From CAVRXQ01 sp963849105 (lineage in GTDB: Bacteria; Actinomycetota; Acidimicrobiia; Acidimicrobiales; Bog-793): a DNA stretch of 64,000 nt. This document shows, piece by piece, positions 58,459 to 64,000 of the stretch. The notes under the pieces are model-generated. The model did not search any database and was not told the DNA's origin. It saw nothing but the letters and a program-made list of their open reading frames with translations. The position numbers and the translations under genes are program-made. The DNA is taken from NCBI GenBank assembly GCA_963849105.1, contig CAWKGD010000003.1:1-64000 (forward strand). Reading direction: 5' to 3'. Position 1 is the stretch's first letter; each line of letters starts with the position of its first letter.

Positions 58459-60141
58459 ATGTCAGACACCCAGACCGACCCCAAGGGGGTCGGAGAGCCG
58501 TTCGCTGCCGCCGGGTCACCGGCTGGCGCGACTGCCGAGCGTTCGGGAGCCGCCCCGGCGGCTGAGGCGGTCGTTCGTCGGAAGCCGAAGATCGGCGACA
58601 CCCGCCCGGCTCCGGTGATCGCTCGTACGGCCGCACCGATCGAGAACGGCGCCGGTGCCGCGTCGCCGGTGAAGCCCCGCCGTCGCCGGCGTGGCGGGAG
58701 GGGCCGGGGGGGCCGCAGCCGACAGAGCCAGCAGGCAGCCGCCACCGATTCCGTCGCCCTGGTACCGACGCGTCGTCCCCGTGCCCCCCGAGCGAGCACC
58801 GCGGACGGCGAGGCAGCCGATTCGGCGCCCGTCTCCGCGCGACGCCGGGGACGGGAGCGCAAGGGCCGCCCCGTCGGCCGCTACCTGATGTGCGTGCACG
58901 TCGGCCAGGACGCGACGCAGATCGCCGTCTTGGAAGGGCGCTCACTGATAGAGCTGCACGTTGCGCGCTCGTCGAACGACGCCAACCAAATCGACGGCAA
59001 CATCTACCGCGGGCGGGTGAAGAACGTCCTGCCGGGCATGGAAGCGGCCTTCGTCGACATCGGGACACCGAAGAACGCCGTCTTGTACTGGGGCGATGTC
59101 CAGACCGATCGCGGTGACGACATCGAGCGCGAACCGGGCACGAACCGGATCGAGCACCTATTGCGACCCGGCCAGACGATCATCTGCCAGGTCACGAAGA
59201 ACCCGATCGGCCTGAAAGGCGCCCGACTCACCCAGGAGGTCTCGCTCCCTGGACGCTTCGTCGTCCTGGTCCCGGACTCGCCCGCCTCGGGCATCTCGAA
59301 GCGCCTCGACGACAAAGAGCGCCGGCGCCTGCGCAAGATCCTCGAGGAGGTCCGTCCCGAAGGCCACGGGATCATCCTGCGCACGGCGGCCGAGGGCGCT
59401 ACCGCCGACGAGTTGCGCCGCGACGTCGCCCAGCTCGTGAAGAAATGGGACGAGCTCGCCGACAAGGCGAAGCACGTCTCGGCGCCGGCGCTTTTGTACG
59501 CGGAACCCCACCTCGCGCTGCGAGCGATCCGTGAGGAGTTCACCGAGGAGTACCGCGGCGTGGTCATCGACGATCGCGAGCTCTACGCGCTCGTCGGTGA
59601 CTACGTCACCGACATCGACCCCGCCCTTGCAGACCGCGTCGAGTTCTACGACCCCGAGGAAGAGAACCTGCCGCTGTTCGAACGACACCACGTTCACGAG
59701 CAGCTGCACAAGGCGCTCGACCGCAAGGTCTGGCTGCCGTCTGGTGGCTCGATCATCATCGACCGCACCGAAGCGATGACCGTGATCGACGTGAACACCG
59801 GCAAGAACGTCGGCTCTTCGAGTCTCGAAGAGACGGTGTTCCGTAACAACGTCGAAGCCGCCGAGGAGATCGCCCGCCAGCTACGCCTGCGTGACATCGG
59901 CGGGATCATCGTCATCGACTTCATCGACATGGAGCTGAAGGTCAACCGCCAGGAGGTTGCGGCGACGTTGCGCGACGCGCTGGCGAGGGACAAGACCCCG
60001 ACGCAGGTCTTCGAGATCTCCGAATTGGGCTTGATCGAGATGACGAGAAAGCGCGTCGGCGAGGGTCTGGTGGAGGCGCTTTCGGAGACCTGCCCGATGT
60101 GCAAGGGCCGCGGGATCATCTTCCCCGAAGACGAGGAGTAA
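58459..60141 (+). CDS. ribonuclease E/G family endoribonuclease
   Basis: Single-strand endoribonuclease for rRNA processing and mRNA decay, 560 aa. A basic, Ala/Arg-rich N-terminal extension (about 1-145, RRRRRGGRGRGGRSRQSQ) precedes the S1 domain (GNIYRGRVKNVLPGMEAAFVDIG), the RNase H-like and DNase I-like catalytic region with DVNTGKNVG and IVIDFIDM (metal-binding Asp), and the zinc-link CPMCKGRG. It is RNase G-sized at the C-terminus, lacking the degradosome tail. ATG at 58459 with AAGGGAA about 7 bases upstream. Followed by rplU and rpmA, the usual actinobacterial order. Confidence 0.95.
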   Translation: MSDTQTDPKGVGEPFAAAGSPAGATAERSGAAPAAEAVVRRKPKIGDTRPAPVIARTAAPIENGAGAASPVKPRRRRRGGRGRGGRSRQSQQAAATDSVALVPTRRPRAPRASTADGEAADSAPVSARRRGRERKGRPVGRYLMCVHVGQDATQIAVLEGRSLIELHVARSSNDANQIDGNIYRGRVKNVLPGMEAAFVDIGTPKNAVLYWGDVQTDRGDDIEREPGTNRIEHLLRPGQTIICQVTKNPIGLKGARLTQEVSLPGRFVVLVPDSPASGISKRLDDKERRRLRKILEEVRPEGHGIILRTAAEGATADELRRDVAQLVKKWDELADKAKHVSAPALLYAEPHLALRAIREEFTEEYRGVVIDDRELYALVGDYVTDIDPALADRVEFYDPEEENLPLFERHHVHEQLHKALDRKVWLPSGGSIIIDRTEAMTVIDVNTGKNVGSSSLEETVFRNNVEAAEEIARQLRLRDIGGIIVIDFIDMELKVNRQEVAATLRDALARDKTPTQVFEISELGLIEMTRKRVGEGLVEALSETCPMCKGRGIIFPEDEE

Positions 60142-60211
60142 CCCCCCACCGACGAGATGGCGGGTTGTGACCTCCGTCGTTGGTCCTGGTCGGAGGCCCG
60201 GAATCCCGCTG

Positions 60212-60217
60212 TACGAT
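60212..60217 (+). promoter_or_regulatory. leaderless-type -10 element before rplU
   Basis: TACGAT ends 9 bases before the ATG at 60227; the spacer GACTCCCCT has no Shine-Dalgarno. Confidence 0.45.
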
Positions 60218-60226
60218 GACTCCCCT

Positions 60227-60577
60227 ATGTACGCCGTAATCGCGACCGGTGGCAAGCAAGAACGCGTCGAGGTCGGCACGCGCATCGACGTCGAGCGGCT
60301 CGGCGCGTCCGAGGGCGAGACGGTTTCGTTGTCGCCGGTCCTCATCGTCGACGGTGGCACGATCCTCGCCGAGCCCGCCGATCTCGCCGGGACGAACGTC
60401 GAAGCTCGGGTCGTCGGGTCAGCGACGGGTCCGAAGATTCGCGGCTTCACTTACAAGGCGAAGGGGAGGGCGCGCCGGCGCTTCGGCCACCGCCAGCACT
60501 ACACAACGGTCGAGATCACGGCGATCAGCGCAAAGGCGGCCCCAGCGCCGAGAAAACGCCGCGCCGAGAGCGCCTAG
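60227..60577 (+). CDS. rplU: 50S ribosomal protein L21
   Basis: L21 of the large subunit, 116 aa. YAVIATGGKQERVEVGTRID, LIVDGGTILAEPADL and FTYKAKGRARRRFGHRQHYTTVEI are diagnostic. ATG at 60227; the frame upstream is non-coding. rpmA follows after 8 bases. Confidence 0.97.
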   Translation: MYAVIATGGKQERVEVGTRIDVERLGASEGETVSLSPVLIVDGGTILAEPADLAGTNVEARVVGSATGPKIRGFTYKAKGRARRRFGHRQHYTTVEITAISAKAAPAPRKRRAESA

Positions 60578-60585
60578 GAGGAACA

Positions 60586-60843
60586 GTGTCGAAGACCAAA
60601 GGCGGCGGTTCGACCCGCAACGGCCGTGACTCGCGCAGCCAACGACTCGGCGTGAAGGCATCCGACGGCAGCGTCGTCACCTCCGGGGCGATCATCGTTC
60701 GCCAGCGCGGCACGCACTTCCACGCCGGTTCGAACGTGCAACGTGGCAAGGACGACACGCTGTTCGCGCTCGCCGACGGCACGGTCCGCTTCGTCGAGCG
60801 GCGTGGTCGACGCCTCGTCGACATCGTTTCCGAAAAGGCCTGA
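60586..60843 (+). CDS. rpmA: 50S ribosomal protein L27
   Basis: L27 of the large subunit, 85 aa, whose N-terminus reaches the peptidyl-transferase centre. GGGSTRNGRDSRSQRLGVKA, IIVRQRGTHFHAGSNVQRGKDDTLFAL are canonical. The mature-type N-terminus is direct, with no Firmicute-style cleavable leader. AGGAGG lies upstream of the GTG at 60586. Confidence 0.97.
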   Translation: MSKTKGGGSTRNGRDSRSQRLGVKASDGSVVTSGAIIVRQRGTHFHAGSNVQRGKDDTLFALADGTVRFVERRGRRLVDIVSEKA

Positions 60844-60912
60844 TCGAACCGGCTCAGCGAAGCGCTGGGCGGTCATGTTGCGCGGTCACGACCGCGCGAT
60901 GAGAGGCGAGAG

Positions 60913-62190
60913 ATGAGCGGCTTCGTCGACGAAGCCCAGGTCCACGCCAAGGCGGGTGACGGTGGCGCGGGCGCGGTGTCCTTCCGGAGGGAGGCGCACG
61001 TGAGCCGAGGCGGTCCCGACGGGGGGGACGGCGGCAAGGGCGGCGACGTCTACTTGGAAGCCTCCTCCGCGATCGCGTCGTTGCTGTCGTTCAAAGACCA
61101 CCCGCACCGGCGTGCCGGGCGGGGTACGCACGGTCAAGGACAAAAGCGCAACGGCCGGGCGGGCGACGACCTCGTCGTCGCGGTGCCGGTCGGAACGGTC
61201 GTACGCACACCCGATCGAACGGTGATCGCCGATTTGGCGTGCGATAAAGACCGCGTTCTGGTCGCGCGCGGCGGCCGTGGCGGACACGGCAACGCGCGCT
61301 TCTTGTCGAATCGCCGCCGCGCCCCGGCGTTCGCCGAACAAGGAGAGGTCGGTGAAGAGCGGTGGCTCGACCTGGAACTGAAGCTGCTCGCCGACGTCGC
61401 CCTCGTCGGATTCCCGAATTCGGGCAAGTCGACGCTCATCTCGCGTGTTTCCGCCGCGCGACCCAAGATCGCCGACTACCCATTCACGACGCTCGTGCCG
61501 CATCTCGGCGTCGTCCGTGTCTCCGACGTCGGTCCCGACGAGCTTGCCGAGTTCGTCGTCGCCGACATTCCCGGGCTGATCGAAGGGGCGAGCGAAGGAC
61601 GAGGGCTCGGGCACAAGTTCCTCCGCCACGTCGAGCGGGCGCGCGTCCTCGTCGTGCTCGTCGACCTCGGCCCCGATGAGGGACGCACCCCGAAAGAGCA
61701 GATCGAGACGCTGCTTACCGAGCTCTCCCGATTCGATGCTGAGCTCATCCACAGACCGCGTCTCGTCGTCGGCTCGCGGGCGGACCTCGTTTCGAAAGAC
61801 GAGCGCCCGCCGCCTTGGTCCTACGGCGCCGAGTTCGAATGTTCCGCGGTGACCGGCGAGGGCATCGACGAACTCGTCGGGCGGCTCCGGCGCCTCGTCG
61901 AAAGGGCGCGGAAAGAGGAGTTCGTCCCGCAACGGGAACACGTCGTCCACCGTCCGCGCACAGAGGGTGTCACCGTCGAACGCGAAGGGTCCGGATTCGT
62001 CGTCGGGGGACGGGCCGCCGAACGCGCCGTCGCGCTCTCGGATCTCACCGACCCCGAGGCTCTCACGATCGTCCAGCGCCGTCTGCGACGCCTCGGAGTC
62101 GATCGGGCGCTCGCCCGCGCCGGTGCGAAGGCCGGAGACGACGTGCGGATTGGCGGGCTCACGTTTACCTACCGCGAGGACGAGGGATGA
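60913..62190 (+). CDS. obg: GTPase ObgE/CgtA
   Basis: Ribosome-associated GTPase for 50S maturation and stress control, 425 aa. The Obg fold is glycine-rich (KAGDGGAGAVSFRREAHV, GPDGGDGGKGGDVYLEA), then the G domain with GFPNSGKSTLIS, DIPGLIEGASEGRGLGHKFL and a C-terminal OCT-like domain (FVVGGRAAERAVALSDLTDP). The third G motif NKxD reads GSRADLV here. ATG at 60913 with GAGAGGCGAGAG upstream. Its stop overlaps proB. Confidence 0.97.
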   Translation: MSGFVDEAQVHAKAGDGGAGAVSFRREAHVSRGGPDGGDGGKGGDVYLEASSAIASLLSFKDHPHRRAGRGTHGQGQKRNGRAGDDLVVAVPVGTVVRTPDRTVIADLACDKDRVLVARGGRGGHGNARFLSNRRRAPAFAEQGEVGEERWLDLELKLLADVALVGFPNSGKSTLISRVSAARPKIADYPFTTLVPHLGVVRVSDVGPDELAEFVVADIPGLIEGASEGRGLGHKFLRHVERARVLVVLVDLGPDEGRTPKEQIETLLTELSRFDAELIHRPRLVVGSRADLVSKDERPPPWSYGAEFECSAVTGEGIDELVGRLRRLVERARKEEFVPQREHVVHRPRTEGVTVEREGSGFVVGGRAAERAVALSDLTDPEALTIVQRRLRRLGVDRALARAGAKAGDDVRIGGLTFTYREDEG

Positions 62191-63338
62191 GCGCGCCGTC
62201 GGCTTCGACCTCGCGGCCAGTCGTCGTGAAGGTGGGCACGTCGTCACTCGTCCACGACCAAGGCGCCCTCGACACCTCTGTGATCGCAAAGCTCGCGGGT
62301 GAAGTCGCCGCGCAAATGCGCGGAGGTCGTCGTGTTGTCGTCGTCTCGTCGGGCGCGGTCGCGGTTGGTCGCGCGGCGTCGTCGGTGTCGCCGTCCTCCG
62401 ACCCGACCGAGACGCGAGCGATGTCGGCGATCGGCCAGCCTCGGCTGATGCGCGCCTACGAAGACGCGTTCAAAGCCGAGGGACTGTTGAGTGCGCAGGT
62501 GCTGATCTCGTTGCGGGACTTCGGCGTGCGACGCCAGTACCTGCGGGCACGAGAGACGATCGAGGTGCTCTGGTCGGCCGCTGCGGTGCCGATCGTGAAC
62601 GAGAACGACGCGCTCTTGGACCGCGAGGTCCGATTCGGCGACAACGACCGACTCGCGGCGCTCGTCGCGAACCTGGTCGGCGCCGAGGTGCTCGTGATCC
62701 TCACCGACACGCCGGGCTTGTACGACGCCGATCCGCGCCGAGCCCGTGGCGCAACCCTCGTCGAGGAGGTTGCCGCATCCGACGCTGCCTTCGACGAGGT
62801 GGCGGGCGGTCCCGGATCCCCCCGCGGCACGGGCGGAATGGGAACGAAACTCGCCGCGGCGCGCCTTGCCGCGTGGTCGGGTGTGCGCGCCGTCATCGCC
62901 CAAGCTGCCCGCATAGACGTGATCGCCGACGCGGTCGACGGTAAAGCGGGAATCGGCACGACCATCCTTGCCAGGTCCGAGCGTCTTCCGGCACGCAAAG
63001 CCTGGATTGCCTTCGCCTTGCCGGCTCGGGGGAGGGTTGTCGTCGACGACGGTGCCCGCCGCGCGATCGTCGAGCGCGACGCGTCGTTGCTTCCTGCTGG
63101 GGTGCGTCGCGTCGAGGGCCGCTTCGAGGAAGGTGACGCCGTCGAGATCAGCGACTTGTCGGGAGCGGTCTTCGCGAAGGGTCTGGCGCGCGTCGGATCT
63201 GTCAACCAGGCGGCGTGGATCGGCAAGCGCTCTCGTGATCTCGACGAGGGCCTTTCCGTCGAGGTCGTGCACAAGGACGACCTCGTGGTATTGGAAGCGT
63301 CGCTCGCGCACGTCGCACCGACGGGGGAACTGCGATGA
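62187..63338 (+). CDS. proB: glutamate 5-kinase ProB
   Basis: First step of proline synthesis, phosphorylating glutamate, 383 aa. The amino-acid-kinase domain has VVVKVGTSSLVHDQGALD, VSSGAVAVGRA, IVNENDALLDREVRFGDNDRLAALVANLVGAE and GTGGMGTKLAAARLA; a C-terminal PUA domain starts near 285 (GRVVVDDGARRAI, FEEGDAVEISDL). ATG overlaps the obg stop (ATGA). proA lies about 570 bases downstream, beyond a small secreted-protein gene. Confidence 0.96.
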   Translation: MSAPSASTSRPVVVKVGTSSLVHDQGALDTSVIAKLAGEVAAQMRGGRRVVVVSSGAVAVGRAASSVSPSSDPTETRAMSAIGQPRLMRAYEDAFKAEGLLSAQVLISLRDFGVRRQYLRARETIEVLWSAAAVPIVNENDALLDREVRFGDNDRLAALVANLVGAEVLVILTDTPGLYDADPRRARGATLVEEVAASDAAFDEVAGGPGSPRGTGGMGTKLAAARLAAWSGVRAVIAQAARIDVIADAVDGKAGIGTTILARSERLPARKAWIAFALPARGRVVVDDGARRAIVERDASLLPAGVRRVEGRFEEGDAVEISDLSGAVFAKGLARVGSVNQAAWIGKRSRDLDEGLSVEVVHKDDLVVLEASLAHVAPTGELR

Positions 63339-63390
63339 GCTGTCTCTGGACAGGTGCGATTCGACCATCGCGATTCGGGAAGTTCATCTG

Positions 63391-63825
63391 ATGCGCGCGC
63401 GGCATCGTCGATCGCTTTTCGCTCCCTTCGTCGTTTCGGGCGCGATGGCGATCGTTTTCTGGATGTCGCCTGCAGCGTTCGCGTCCGTTTCCGTGCACGC
63501 TCCTGGGACGGCGGTGCTCGGATCTCGTATCTCGGTGACGGTAACCGGTTTGAAGCCCGGGCACTACACGCTCGTCATTTCGCGAGTCGCGGGACCGACG
63601 CAGTGCCTCGCTTTGATCGCGGCTGGCGATGCGACACACGGCACGCTCAAGTTGTCTGGGACGCTGCCGAGGCGACTTCTGTGTTACCTCGGGCGCCAAC
63701 CGAGCTTTGGCTCCGTCGCCTTCACGACCGGTGGCTACTTCCTGTCCATCGGTCAACTCGTCCCCCCGACGAGCTTCGCCTCGTCGGCGAGTTTCGTGAA
63801 GACGCGGATCAGAATCGTCGCGTAG
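63391..63825 (+). CDS. small secreted protein of unknown function
   Basis: A 144-aa protein with a signal peptide (MRARHRRSLFAPFVVSGAMA, cleavage near AAFAS) and a beta-rich mature domain of about 110 residues (VLGSRISVTVTGLKPGHYTLVIS) resembling an Ig-like surface domain. Two Cys (TQCLAL, RLLCYL) may form a disulfide. No family is identified. It interrupts proB and proA. Confidence 0.65.
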   Translation: MRARHRRSLFAPFVVSGAMAIVFWMSPAAFASVSVHAPGTAVLGSRISVTVTGLKPGHYTLVISRVAGPTQCLALIAAGDATHGTLKLSGTLPRRLLCYLGRQPSFGSVAFTTGGYFLSIGQLVPPTSFASSASFVKTRIRIVA

Positions 63826-63899
63826 TCCTCGGGGGGTCTTGGTCGCGCGAGGCGGGCACGAGCGACAGCGGCAGTAAGAACGTGTCGCGTGACCCCAGA

Positions 63900-63905
63900 T
63901 AACCT
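63900..63905 (+). promoter_or_regulatory. leaderless-type -10 element before proA
   Basis: TAACCT ends 5 bases before the ATG at 63911 with no Shine-Dalgarno. Confidence 0.35.
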
Positions 63906-63910
63906 GTGAC

Positions 63911-64000
63911 ATGGCTGAGGCGCCGCTCGAGGAAATAGGAGCCCGCGCGCAGGTCGCGGCGCGCGCGATGCAAGTCGAGTCGAGCGGCAGAAAGCGCGAA
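63911..64000 (+). CDS. proA: glutamate-5-semialdehyde dehydrogenase ProA (3' truncated by window)
   Basis: Only the first 30 codons are in the window: AEAPLEEIGARAQVAARAMQ, then VESSGRKRE. The pattern (E-x-G-x-R-A-x-x-A-A-R-x-M) is the typical ProA N-terminus, and its place after proB supports this. ProA reduces gamma-glutamyl phosphate to glutamate-5-semialdehyde. Nothing can be said of the catalytic part. Confidence 0.75.
   Translation, partial: MAEAPLEEIGARAQVAARAMQVESSGRKRE

Noticed and set aside
58185..58565. 126-aa open frame with a leaderless-type promoter, overlapping the RNase E/G start
   Set aside because: Sequence is Arg/Pro-rich with no domain and runs 107 bases into the RNase gene out of frame; more likely the transcribed leader.

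Overview
This is a GC-rich window of mostly conserved chromosomal genes, with no phage, insertion sequence or CRISPR array. The gene content points to Actinomycetota, most likely the class Acidimicrobiia. The support is a SUF operon carrying a Rieske ferredoxin, DUF2469 and DUF2510 proteins, a SepIVA-like coiled-coil gene beside coaD and a DUF177 gene, zinc-binding L28 and L32, a DosS/DosR-like kinase and regulator, and many GTG starts in 4-base GTGA/ATGA overlaps. The class assignment is inference.

Layout. 1-1714: end of a dTDP-sugar 3,5-epimerase gene and a frameshifted RodZ-C-like membrane protein. 1727-6236: SUF Fe-S operon (sufB, a small four-Cys protein, sufD, Rieske ferredoxin, sufC). 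6387-13491: membrane protein, MFS transporter, thiL, rpmB (reverse), a FakA/YloV-like kinase and recG. 13533-24152: polyprenol-phosphate mannosyltransferase, rsmD, coaD, SepIVA-like, DUF177, rpmF, plsX, acpP, rnc, mutM, smc, ftsY. 24259-27698: an insertion of envelope genes between ftsY and ffh, including a Ser/Thr kinase paired with a TIG-domain protein. 27812-32161: ffh, rpsP, khpA, rimM, trmD, rplS, DUF2469. 32194-41272: mixed metabolic genes on both strands. 41346-46794: a sensor/redox neighbourhood (CtaG-like protein, DosS-like kinase, divergent response regulator, metal/metalloid-type permease, GH3 hydrolase). 47040-48274: tRNA-Gly, ROK kinase, tRNA-Pro. 48412-64000: tig, clpP, clpX, folC, ndk, mreBCD, mrdA, rne/rng, rplU, rpmA, obg, proB, a secreted protein and the start of proA.

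Main points of interest. Two genes (plsX and sufD) seem to need CTG start codons. rimM is split by a -1 frameshift at an A5G4 run. A conserved-looking four-cysteine protein of unknown role sits inside the SUF operon. A clean 9-bp dyad lies upstream of sufB. Many transcription-unit heads carry a TANNNT hexamer 5-9 bases before the start codon with no Shine-Dalgarno, as expected for leaderless mRNAs. The window reads as housekeeping chromosome; I found no clear new defence or mobile system. The best candidates for undescribed biology are the SUF-embedded protein, the kinase/TIG pair, and the kinase-CtaG-permease neighbourhood.
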